From assembly GCA_002786855.1 (NCBI GenBank), contig PCUU01000077.1:1-64000 (forward strand): 64,000 nucleotides of DNA. The letters run 5' to 3'. The notes beneath the pieces were generated by a model. It was not told where the DNA came from, did not search any database, and was given only the letters and a program-made list of their open reading frames with translations. The translations under genes and the position numbers were made by a program. This stretch comes from Cytophagales bacterium CG12_big_fil_rev_8_21_14_0_65_40_12 (GTDB lineage Bacteria; Bacteroidota; Bacteroidia; Cytophagales; Cyclobacteriaceae). Positions 36,239 through 44,562 of this stretch are shown one piece after another; positions within the stretch are counted from its first letter, which is position 1, and each line of letters starts with the position of its first letter.

Positions 36239-37000
36239 TTAAACCTTTTTTCTCAGCAAGGCATAATAGTTACTCTTGTAGAAGCTAGGGTTCAAATCAA
36301 TCTCATTGATTTCATTGAGATATTTTGCAATGCCCCCTAACTTCTCTTCAGTTGTCTCCTTATTATTAAAAAGCTTATCCGCCAAATACTCTCTAAAGAT
36401 AGGTTCTTGAACATAGTGTTTAACCGTGCAAGCCACTTCTTCCATTCCAGCTGACTCAACCAATTGTCGAGCATCAGCTAGATCATAAGATCTTAGATGC
36501 CCATGCTTATCTTCAATACCATAGACGCGATCTTTATTTTCTTCACACTTTTCCATTGGTAAATTCAATACAACTAGTTTGCCATAATCCCCGGCTTCCT
36601 GAAGAAGTCCTGAATCATCTTCGACATGTTCGAGTATATCTGATAGGATCACTAGATCAACCTTTGGTGGTGCACCTGTACTCACAAGAAAATCACTCAA
36701 TCTACCCGCGAAGAAATTCATCTCGGGAAATAATTCTTTTGCATACTCAATATTAGACGAAGAAATATCTACCCCATAACGCTTATTCATGGGCACCTGT
36801 GTACCAAAACGATTCAGTAAAATACCAACAGCGCAACCTACCTCACAAATGGTTTGAATCTCGTGACCATCCAAAAGTGGTACCAGATATTTGTTTTTCC
36901 AAAAATCTACTTCTCTATAGTACTGTTTTTCAAAAGCACTGCCTTTCTTTCGAAGGGCTATGTAGTCTTCATGTTCATTATAATAGTCTTTGAAATTCAT
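36239..37000 (-). CDS. Class I SAM-dependent methyltransferase
   Basis: 253 aa. Motif I is TICEVGCAVGILLNRFG (about 69-85), followed by the acidic strand-2 end YGVDISSSNIEYAK and VDLVILSDILEHVED with the usual LEH post-motif. The C-terminal part (LVVLNLPMEK, GHLRSYDLADARQLVESAGM) is complete. It probably methylates a glycan residue or its end; the target is unknown. There is no membrane segment. It is the first gene after a 227-nt gap, so it may start a transcript, although no clear TAnnTTTG box was found in the gap. Confidence 0.82.
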   Translation of the reverse strand: MNFKDYYNEHEDYIALRKKGSAFEKQYYREVDFWKNKYLVPLLDGHEIQTICEVGCAVGILLNRFGTQVPMNKRYGVDISSSNIEYAKELFPEMNFFAGRLSDFLVSTGAPPKVDLVILSDILEHVEDDSGLLQEAGDYGKLVVLNLPMEKCEENKDRVYGIEDKHGHLRSYDLADARQLVESAGMEEVACTVKHYVQEPIFREYLADKLFNNKETTEEKLGGIAKYLNEINEIDLNPSFYKSNYYALLRKKV

Positions 37001-37227
37001 TGTTTAGTATATTAAATCGTGAAATATTTTTTTTATCAGTCAACAAAATCTTAGAGTGATAAAACACTGACAACAGATGGGCAAAAGAAATGTTAGTTCA
37101 AGGTGAATGCAAATTCTTTTAATAATGGCTTTGAGTCAATAAAACTGATATTAAAATTAGTGATTAATAGTTAATCTGCCACTCGAGATACTTTTTTTGT
37201 AATGATGTGCTGAAAAGAGGCACTTAT

Positions 37228-37989
37228 TCAATTAAACAGTCTTCGTGTGAATATTTTAAGATTGAGCATGATCCATTGTCTTAGGTTAGGAAGTGTATAA
37301 ATTTTTCCAAAACTGTTAATGAGCTCTGGCTCAAAATCAGGCGAACTGAGTCTTTTAAGTGCTTCATAAAGCATGCTTTCACTTACCTTAGCGACTTTTT
37401 GATTAACATCCAAAAGTCGGTCTTTTTTATCAATCGAAACAGTTTTTTCGACAACGGGCAGTCCTTTGTCCAAGCCCTTGGCTAATACCTGAACTGTCAC
37501 GCCCATTTCACTTTCACCATTGTAAAGCTCCCATAGACCGGAAGGTTGTCCTCTATATTTTCGCATATCACCTCCATGGTACGAAAGAATACCATTTGGT
37601 GTAAGACTTAGCCAAGGTTCCTTAATAATGCCAAAAGCATCCAGCAATACGAGTGTTTCAAGTTTCAAGTTTCTCACCTCTTCAATCAGCCCCTGGTCAT
37701 AAAGATTTCTAGCCTCAATTACTTTGACCTCATGCTTTATACAGAGATCAACTGTCAACATTCCTACCGAAGTAGTTTTTTTTGCAAACAGCCGCTCTAT
37801 CGCCATCACCAAAACATAACCTCCTCGACCCTTTTTTAGGTTTCTTATAAGCTTCTGTTTGACCGTCAGTTTCGGTCGTTTGTCCAAAATAGCCACAACA
37901 ATTTCAAAATCAGGATCGTTGAAAACAGGATTTAAAACTTTCAGTCTAGCCTCAGAAAGTGTATCACTTATTAAAAAACCTACTTTCAT
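37228..37989 (-). CDS. Formyltransferase-family protein (sugar N-formyltransferase candidate)
   Basis: 253 aa. The core matches the formyl-THF-dependent transferases: NGILSYHGGDMRKYRGQPSG (about 132-151) corresponds to the catalytic N-x-H...D/RG region of Fmt and of sugar N-formyltransferases. It is followed by GVTVQVLAKGLDKGLPV, in line with the GVTVHxxxxxxDxGxI motif. The family consensus His/Asp are only partly aligned. In glycan clusters such proteins formylate an amino sugar on its nucleotide; that role is inferred. The start overlaps the deacetylase gene by 4 bp, so both are translated together. Confidence 0.75.
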   Translation of the reverse strand: MKVGFLISDTLSEARLKVLNPVFNDPDFEIVVAILDKRPKLTVKQKLIRNLKKGRGGYVLVMAIERLFAKKTTSVGMLTVDLCIKHEVKVIEARNLYDQGLIEEVRNLKLETLVLLDAFGIIKEPWLSLTPNGILSYHGGDMRKYRGQPSGLWELYNGESEMGVTVQVLAKGLDKGLPVVEKTVSIDKKDRLLDVNQKVAKVSESMLYEALKRLSSPDFEPELINSFGKIYTLPNLRQWIMLNLKIFTRRLFN

Positions 37990-38876
37990 CTTTCAGGATC
38001 AGGATCAAAACCATAATCCAGTTTTCGAGACGCAAGAAGACTATTTAGATACGCCCACAAACCGCTCGATTTTACCACGAGTTCATCTATGTTATCGGTA
38101 TCATTAGCGCTTATTCTTTTCATCCTGAATGGATCTGAATCTATAGTATTAAAACCATAATCTACCGTGACACCACATTGATGACCAGATTGGCGGGCTA
38201 TCTCGATATCTCGATTAGAATAATTGCCAATAGGGTAGGAAATAGCGTTAACTTTTAACCCGAAGTCTTTTTCGAGGGTTTCTTTTGCCATAACTATTTC
38301 TTTGTAAGCCTCTAAATCACTGCATCTAGGCAAGCTCGGATGAAATAGTGTGTGCGACTGAAAATTAACGAGCTCATTCATTTCATTTATCTGTTGTTTG
38401 GACAAAGCCTGAGAAGTATTGAATTCTTGTTCCTGCTCAAAGCCCACTTCATTTAACACCCTAATCCGTTCTCTATTCGACATCGTTTTTAGTTTAGGTA
38501 TAGGTAATTCGTCAGTAGCATAATTCGCCCAGAAATGACGGTTAGTTCCTACGATACCTGCGCATAAAAAAATAGTGATAGGAATGCCCAATTCCCTTAT
38601 AACGGGGAGTAGCTCATAGTTCCTAATATGACCATCATCAAAAGTAATAATCAAGGACTTTTTTGGAAGTCTAGAAGCATCTCGCATTTCTACTGCCTCT
38701 AAGTAATCCTCCAGTCGAATAATATTATATTCTTGTTTAAGATAACGTAATGCCTTCTCCGCTGTAGACTTGGGCATGTCATGAAACAAAAGAATAGTCA
38801 CCCTGTTTCTTTGTAAAACTTCCCTAAAGAAGAAAGGTAATCCAGAATATCGCAGGATCTTGAAAATCATTTTCAT
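37986..38876 (-). CDS. Polysaccharide deacetylase (CE4, NodB-homology)
   Basis: 296 aa. NodB motif 1 TFDDG (residues 78-82) and motif 2 SHTLFHPSL (HxxxH-type metal ligands) are visible, as is YPIGNYSNRDIE (motif 3 RPxxG-like, changed to YPIG). The metal-dependent enzyme removes N-acetyl or O-acetyl groups from glycans. No signal peptide is evident; the short hydrophobic N-terminus (KILRYSGLPFFFREV) could be membrane-associated. It is coupled to the formyltransferase, suggesting that deacetylation creates the free amine that is then formylated. That order is speculative. Confidence 0.82.
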   Translation of the reverse strand: MKMIFKILRYSGLPFFFREVLQRNRVTILLFHDMPKSTAEKALRYLKQEYNIIRLEDYLEAVEMRDASRLPKKSLIITFDDGHIRNYELLPVIRELGIPITIFLCAGIVGTNRHFWANYATDELPIPKLKTMSNRERIRVLNEVGFEQEQEFNTSQALSKQQINEMNELVNFQSHTLFHPSLPRCSDLEAYKEIVMAKETLEKDFGLKVNAISYPIGNYSNRDIEIARQSGHQCGVTVDYGFNTIDSDPFRMKRISANDTDNIDELVVKSSGLWAYLNSLLASRKLDYGFDPDPER

Positions 38877-38910
38877 TTAAAAAGCAACAAAACAGTTCAT
38901 TTAATAAACA

Positions 38911-40194
38911 CTAGACAACTCTCAGTCCTGTAATACTTCTAATGTAAAACACATTGAAGAAAAAACTAAAGATAGCATTTACTGCACAGGATATACAGGC
39001 CCCGACTAATCCGAAAAAATAGGTGAAAATAACGATTGATAATACAGAAAAGATAAGGTTGTAAATAGTTCTCCTTACGTTCTCATTCAGAAATCCAGTC
39101 ATTAACAATATTATACCAGACCAATAAGCGCTCGCAAATAGTAAAGTGCCTGAAATTGCTATAAGAAAATAAGTATAACTCTCTCGGAATTCAGCATTGA
39201 AAAACTCAATTAATACATAATATCCAACTAATAATAGAACACCCTGTGCCCCTACGACTAAAAGGTTAATCTTCCTGACATTTGCTATTTTTCTGTTCAA
39301 TTCCTCAATCTTATGATCTCTCCATAGTTTGGAAACGATGGGACTTAAGTTCTGAGACATAATACCCGGGAAAATATATACAGATTTGACAAAGAAAATA
39401 AGGAAACTGTATATTCCTACATCACTATCAATAAGAAAATAACCAATTAAAATAATATCTAGCTTATCATAAAGCAGTGAAATAATATCTGATAGAAAAC
39501 TCTTAAAACCAAAGCTTAGACTTTGTTGGATTGTGGTCAAACTGAAACCAAAATCAATGACTTTACGAATCTTATATCCAAAAAATAGCATCAATCCACT
39601 CTCAACAATCAAAAAAGACCACATAATGGAAAGTATGTCCTCATAAATAAGTACCATCAGCGTGATGGTTACCAGCAAACCGCCCCATCTTAAAGACCTT
39701 AATATTGAAAACTTCAATTGATCTTGCATACCAATGAAATACGACATTATATTCCGGTTTACATTGTAAAAAGGAATTGCAAGAAGACTAATACTTACCG
39801 CATCCTTTATGATCTGAGATTTGTAAAATGAAAAAACATATTCACTTATAAGGAAGACAATGAGACTTAATAAACAGGCCAGTATAAATGTTACTAAAAT
39901 TGATGAAGTAAATATTCTATGTCGCTCTTGTTGAGCATTATCATCAATTTCAGAGACCTTCTTAATGATTGCCACGTTAAGTCCAAATGACATAACCACA
40001 GCAAAAAGCATAAAAAAAGCCATTGCCTGGCTAAAAACTCCGAAGTCATCTGCTCCTAACTTCTGACCTATTAATAAGTTGATTAGAAGACCAGCACCAA
40101 GAAGCACTGCCTGCCCACCAATTAAATAAAAAGTATCAATAGCAAACTTATTGACCGTCAGCTTATCGATAAAAAGTGACCTAAGTTTAACCAT
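38911..40194 (-). CDS. Polysaccharide flippase (Wzx), right-hand line
   Basis: 427 aa with about 12 or more hydrophobic segments. The N-terminus, FYLIGGQAVLLGAGLLINLL then GADDFGVFSQAMAF, is the canonical flippase opening. Middle loops carry IKKVSEIDDNAQQER and NRNIMSYFIGMQDQLKFS. It should move lipid-linked repeat units to the periplasmic face. It overlaps the nucleotidyltransferase gene by 8 bp. It is the second flippase of the locus; the first is at 17902. Confidence 0.88.
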   Translation of the reverse strand: MVKLRSLFIDKLTVNKFAIDTFYLIGGQAVLLGAGLLINLLIGQKLGADDFGVFSQAMAFFMLFAVVMSFGLNVAIIKKVSEIDDNAQQERHRIFTSSILVTFILACLLSLIVFLISEYVFSFYKSQIIKDAVSISLLAIPFYNVNRNIMSYFIGMQDQLKFSILRSLRWGGLLVTITLMVLIYEDILSIMWSFLIVESGLMLFFGYKIRKVIDFGFSLTTIQQSLSFGFKSFLSDIISLLYDKLDIILIGYFLIDSDVGIYSFLIFFVKSVYIFPGIMSQNLSPIVSKLWRDHKIEELNRKIANVRKINLLVVGAQGVLLLVGYYVLIEFFNAEFRESYTYFLIAISGTLLFASAYWSGIILLMTGFLNENVRRTIYNLIFSVLSIVIFTYFFGLVGACISCAVNAIFSFFFNVFYIRSITGLRVV

Positions 40195-41242
40195 TTAAAA
40201 GTTTGGAATATTCACTCCATTCTCCCATGTCTTTCCAAGATTTTTCGGATACGGGAAAAACTCCTACTTTACCTTTCCTCTTCATGATTTTCTCAATCAA
40301 ATGGGTAATGTGGAAAAATTCATCCTTTGGTATTTCATCCAGCAATGAAGGCTCTAGAACATACATTCCACTATTGATCTTAAAGTTTAAAGCGGGTTTT
40401 TCTTCAAGTGCCTTGAGTTGACCATCTTTGCCAGTCTTGAGTGTACCGTAGGGGATGTCGTAGTGCTTCAGAGCAGCCACGAGCGTAATTTCATTATTCT
40501 GCTCACGATGATACTTAAGTATCTCTGAATAATCCTGCTCAATGAGTATGTCGCAATTGCTTACAAAGAATGTAGTATCTATTTTACCTTTGAGAAGTGA
40601 CATGCTCCCGGCCGTACCCATAGGCTTTTCTTCAATGAAATAATCGATTTCATAGGGCAGTTTCTGTGAATCAAGATAGTATTTGATCAGGTCTGATTTG
40701 TAATTCACAGAAATAAAGAAGCGATTGCAGCCATATTTACCAAATCTAGAAAATATTTCTTCTAACATGGTCTTGTCATTTATGGGAATCATCGGCTTAG
40801 GTATGACATACGTCAAGGGTCTTAACCTAGTCCCGAAACCTCCAGCCATAATTACCACTGGGAGATCAAAAGAAGACATTGGCTCTGGGTTTATCTCCCC
40901 AAAAAGATCTTCCCAGAAATAAACATCTTTTACCACCCCTTTATGGTCAACAACAGGACAAAATTCCATACGATGCTCAATCATCATGCCTTTTACACTG
41001 TCATAGGAATCATTTGGCTTTGCAACTCGAATTTTATCTCTTAAAATAACACTGACCTCTGTGGATAATTCGAAATCGTTAATTATTGCCCTTTGTATAT
41101 CTCCTGCACTTAGCAACCCTTTAAAATGACCCCCTTTAAGAACCATTAAGAGTTTCCTATCTATAACATCCATCTTTCGAAGTGCCTCCAACATCGAACA
41201 AGAATAGTCTATATTACGATCTCTAAACAAATCTCCTGTCAT
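40187..41242 (-). CDS. CBS-domain nucleotidyltransferase (PtmE-like sugar-phosphate nucleotidyltransferase)
   Basis: 351 aa. A CBS-pair domain fills residues about 1-115 (LLMVLKGGHFKGLLSAGDIQRAI, MEFCPVVDHKGVVKDVYFW). The NTP-transferase domain begins VVIMAGGFGTRLRPLT (about 128-143), then KPMIPINDKTMLE and SNCDILIEQDYSEIL (metal-binding Asp). PtmE of Campylobacter/Legionella has the same CBS-plus-transferase layout and makes a GDP-amino-sugar for legionaminic acid. It overlaps the LegC-like aminotransferase by 4 bp. The sugar here is inferred, and a sialic/legionaminic synthase is not in the window. Confidence 0.83.
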   Translation of the reverse strand: MTGDLFRDRNIDYSCSMLEALRKMDVIDRKLLMVLKGGHFKGLLSAGDIQRAIINDFELSTEVSVILRDKIRVAKPNDSYDSVKGMMIEHRMEFCPVVDHKGVVKDVYFWEDLFGEINPEPMSSFDLPVVIMAGGFGTRLRPLTYVIPKPMIPINDKTMLEEIFSRFGKYGCNRFFISVNYKSDLIKYYLDSQKLPYEIDYFIEEKPMGTAGSMSLLKGKIDTTFFVSNCDILIEQDYSEILKYHREQNNEITLVAALKHYDIPYGTLKTGKDGQLKALEEKPALNFKINSGMYVLEPSLLDEIPKDEFFHITHLIEKIMKRKGKVGVFPVSEKSWKDMGEWSEYSKLLNG

Positions 41243-42396
41243 AATTTTGGTCTGAAGCTACTTGGAATATTAACTATTCTCTCCGAAAGCAGACTTGCAT
41301 TTTCCTGACTATCACGATAGCAATCTTTGAACATAGGAAGATCAAACATCAGTTTCCAAATGGGTCGGGTCATTACACCTGCATCGTTGGTCTTTGCCAA
41401 AAACTCATCGCGCTCTCTTTGGTTATCAAGCTCAATACACATAAGCCAGTAGTTAGCATAGCAATCCTCTAATTCCATTCTGAAGGTGATTCCCATTGAA
41501 TCGAAAAAAGATTTATATTCTAAAGCAGTCTCTCTCTTATTAATAATAAACTTATCAAGTTGTTCCATTTGTGCACAGAGAAGTGCTGCATTGAGGTTGG
41601 GCATACGAAAATTGTATCCTATCTGATCGTGAAAGTAATCCCACTTGTGAGGTACCTTGGCAGTAGTAGTCAAATGTTTTGCCAAATCAGCTATTTTTTC
41701 ATCATTTGTCACCATCATTCCTCCACCTCCCGCAGTAACGACTTTATTACCATTAAAGCTGAAAGCGCCAACACGACCGAAATTACCCGAAGGTCTTCCT
41801 TTATACTTACTACCGATGGCTTCAGCAGTATCTTCAATCAAGACAATTGACCATTCGTCACATATGCTAGCAATTTCATCGATTCTGCACATAAAGCCGA
41901 ATGTATGCATAGGCATGCAAGCTGCGATGCGCCTACCTGTTTTTTTGTTTTTGCACACGCCATTTTCAACCGTAGCATGGGTTTCAAGAAAATGTAGTAA
42001 CGCTTTAGGCGACAAACCCATCGTATCATAGTCTACATCGACAAACACTGGTATCGCTCCATTATAACTTATCGCATTTGCAGTAGCCACAAAGGTTAAA
42101 GCTTGCGTAATTACTTCATCATTTTGTCCGACTCCACAAACTTTGAGCGCCATATCAAGAGCTGTAGTACCATTTACAGTGGCAACTGCTCTGTTTACAG
42201 AAGAATGTGCTCTCATTATCTCTTCAATCCTATTTACATAAGCTCCAACAGAAGAAACGAAAGTAGATTCTATAGTCTCAAGTATATATTTCTTTTCATT
42301 ACCATTGAAAATAGGGACATGCAATGGCAAGAAATCACTCGTTGAATAAAGGTTTCTTACAAATGAAACAAATTCATTGAACTGAGACATCTTCAA
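41239..42396 (-). CDS. LegC-type DegT/AHBA aminotransferase
   Basis: 385 aa, fold-type I PLP enzyme of the DegT/DnrJ/EryC1 group. Visible motifs are NGTTALDMALKV (cofactor-phosphate region), QALTFVATANAISYNGAIPV, the VDYDTMGLSPKALLHFLE stretch characteristic of the LegC subgroup, IEDTAEAIGSKYKG and the Schiff-base Lys in GAFSFNGNKVVTAGGGG. LegC converts a UDP-4-keto-6-deoxy-HexNAc to the 4-amino sugar. The adjacent dehydrogenase-like SDR (42399) would supply a keto substrate. Substrate identity is inferred. Confidence 0.87.
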   Translation of the reverse strand: MKMSQFNEFVSFVRNLYSTSDFLPLHVPIFNGNEKKYILETIESTFVSSVGAYVNRIEEIMRAHSSVNRAVATVNGTTALDMALKVCGVGQNDEVITQALTFVATANAISYNGAIPVFVDVDYDTMGLSPKALLHFLETHATVENGVCKNKKTGRRIAACMPMHTFGFMCRIDEIASICDEWSIVLIEDTAEAIGSKYKGRPSGNFGRVGAFSFNGNKVVTAGGGGMMVTNDEKIADLAKHLTTTAKVPHKWDYFHDQIGYNFRMPNLNAALLCAQMEQLDKFIINKRETALEYKSFFDSMGITFRMELEDCYANYWLMCIELDNQRERDEFLAKTNDAGVMTRPIWKLMFDLPMFKDCYRDSQENASLLSERIVNIPSSFRPKL

Positions 42397-42398
42397 AA

Positions 42399-43391
42399 TT
42401 AAATTTTAAGTGCATAATTTCCATACTTATCCATATCATCAAGACAATCCGAATAAAAGCCCATATCAAACGACATTACGAGCTCCTTAATCCCATCCGA
42501 TACAGAATAATGTGGCTCAAAATCTAGTATCTGTTTAACTTTCCTGAAATCAACTTTATAATTTCTTGGATCACCTCCATTCTGTCCATATTTAACCTTA
42601 CCATCCGGAACAAATTTCACAATTTCATCAACAATCATCTTCTTTGTGAAATTATTTTTCTCACCACCTGCATTAAACACTTCAAAATCTACTTTGTCAT
42701 TATCTGCATCAAGAACAATACTAATAAGTCTCGAAAAATCACGAACATGACAATAAGGTCTCCAAGTATGTTCATCATAAACTAAAAGTTCATTTCCAAA
42801 ATATACATCCCTTACGAATTCGCTAACACTTAAATCAAACCTCATTCTAGGAGAAAGACCAAATGCGGTAGCAAATCTTAATACCACCCCTGTGTAGTTG
42901 GCACTTCCTTTTAAAGACATTAAATACTTCTCTGCGGAAACTTTTGCTTTAGCGTACAAAGACAGCGGATTCAAAGCAAACTCTTCGTTGGCTAACTCAT
43001 CCTCTCCGATTAAGCCATAATTAGAACAAGTAGATATAAAAATTAACTTATCAATTAACTTATCCTTGAAGAAATCCATACAATCTCGGACCCCCTTCTC
43101 ATTGATTCTAGCTGATTCTTCAGGAAATTTTTTGGTTATTGGGTCACCCACTAATCCTCCAAGGATTATAACGTCAGTAACTCCGTTTGATGCCTTTGAC
43201 AAAACTTGTTTGTCACAGAAATCCCCAAATGTAATTTTATAATCAGGATCACCCAAGAATTGTTGGACTGCAAATTGATTATCATATACAAAATTATCTA
43301 AAACGTGAACTTGATATCCCAATTTCAATAGATGTGAGGAAAGGACGGAGCCGACATATCCAGCACCTCCAATTAATAATATTGATTTCAT
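42399..43391 (-). CDS. NAD-dependent epimerase/dehydratase (extended SDR)
   Basis: 330 aa. It has the GGAGYVGS cofactor loop (residues 8-15), IILGGLVGDP, catalytic ISTCSNYG, intact SLYAKAK (YxxxK), FATAFGLSPR and the late WRPYCHVRDF and FNAGGEKNN. This SDR group acts on nucleotide-bound hexoses as epimerase or dehydratase. It precedes the LegC-like aminotransferase by 2 nt, so it may form the keto-sugar that LegC aminates. It is not clearly a LegB 4,6-dehydratase, so the step is uncertain. Confidence 0.82.
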   Translation of the reverse strand: MKSILLIGGAGYVGSVLSSHLLKLGYQVHVLDNFVYDNQFAVQQFLGDPDYKITFGDFCDKQVLSKASNGVTDVIILGGLVGDPITKKFPEESARINEKGVRDCMDFFKDKLIDKLIFISTCSNYGLIGEDELANEEFALNPLSLYAKAKVSAEKYLMSLKGSANYTGVVLRFATAFGLSPRMRFDLSVSEFVRDVYFGNELLVYDEHTWRPYCHVRDFSRLISIVLDADNDKVDFEVFNAGGEKNNFTKKMIVDEIVKFVPDGKVKYGQNGGDPRNYKVDFRKVKQILDFEPHYSVSDGIKELVMSFDMGFYSDCLDDMDKYGNYALKI

Positions 43392-43414
43392 TCTTTTTTT
43401 AGTTTATTCTTAGT

Positions 43415-44518
43415 TCATAAGTTAGATACATTCATTTGAGCCTTCAGCCTTAACCATATCAGCTTAAGATAGATAAATAGAATACCCAATATTATTCCCA
43501 AGAAGAGCCATACAAACACCATCATAGCTCTTCTTGGTGAGGATTTATCGGTTGGCACAGTCGCAGGGTCTATGACTGAAAAAATTGGCGTACTATCTTT
43601 AAGCTCAATTTTCGTTGTTTCCAGCTGTTTAGCAATCTCTTGATAAAGGCTGTAAGCTAAATCATACTCATCTCTCAATCTCTGCTCCTCTGTTTCAGCA
43701 CGCGCGCTAGACAAACTAACATTACTATCCTTGAACTCAGCTAAAAGTATCTGAGTCTCTTCAAACGAAGCTTTAGTTTCTAAATACCGCTCCTCTAAAT
43801 ATTTAACTTTTTGATTAATCTGTGATAGTTTAGTTCGAATAACAAATTCTTGTAGATTATTTAGAATCATATCCGCCATTTGACTAGCAGCAACTCGCTC
43901 AGGTAAAGTGGCACTAATGCTTATCAAACCTGATTTAGTGTCTACAGAGATACCCACATTTTGTCGGAGTTTATTGATTCTTTTCATCTCAATCTCATTT
44001 AAGGCCCATGTACTATCATCAGAAAGCCTAGAGCTAATGTCATCATTCTTACTAAAACTGCCTAAAATTAATGAAGGCAGTCCGATAGTATACTTCAACA
44101 AAATTTCTCCAATAGGTCTTTTAGATTCATCAAAAAAACGTTGATAAGAAACTGGTTCATCAAATCCTATGAAATCGTATTTAGAGTTTATCAATTTTTG
44201 CTGAAAAGGGATACTATTGACTACCTTATTATAAAGTAATGGGTTTAACGAGGATTCAGAAGAACCTCCCAGGTCAATTCCTGCCAATCCTGCCAAAGCT
44301 GTGATTCCTCCTTTAGTATTCTTTCCACCAGATCCTGCCTGAACCACGCTAACGACAGATGTAAATTCTATCGGTGAGAGTAATGCAAGAACAATCCCTG
44401 AAATAATAGAAGAAATTAAGATTCGAAAGAAATTTAACTTTTGACTGATAAAAAATGTCAATAAATCATTAAAACTTAATTCAGAATTAATTACATTTTT
44501 TTTATGACCGTCTACCAT
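43415..44518 (-). CDS. Wzz/GNVR-type chain-length determinant (right-hand line)
   Basis: 367 aa. Two membrane helices (about 34-52 and 331-350) flank a periplasmic domain with a long coiled coil (about 205-275, SQINQKVKYLEERYLETKASF). PATVPTDKSSPRR before the last helix is the usual Pro-rich boundary. The motif GGITALAGLAGIDLGGSSES near residue 77 recurs in the 19173 paralogue as LGSLASLAGVNLGSLSEGS, marking them as related copies. No kinase domain is attached. It is expected to set chain length with the exporter encoded just upstream. Confidence 0.88.
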   Translation of the reverse strand: MVDGHKKNVINSELSFNDLLTFFISQKLNFFRILISSIISGIVLALLSPIEFTSVVSVVQAGSGGKNTKGGITALAGLAGIDLGGSSESSLNPLLYNKVVNSIPFQQKLINSKYDFIGFDEPVSYQRFFDESKRPIGEILLKYTIGLPSLILGSFSKNDDISSRLSDDSTWALNEIEMKRINKLRQNVGISVDTKSGLISISATLPERVAASQMADMILNNLQEFVIRTKLSQINQKVKYLEERYLETKASFEETQILLAEFKDSNVSLSSARAETEEQRLRDEYDLAYSLYQEIAKQLETTKIELKDSTPIFSVIDPATVPTDKSSPRRAMMVFVWLFLGIILGILFIYLKLIWLRLKAQMNVSNL

Positions 44519-44562
44519 TTTTAAAAGGTTGCTCTCTAATGTGAACTTAATTTTCCTAAAAA

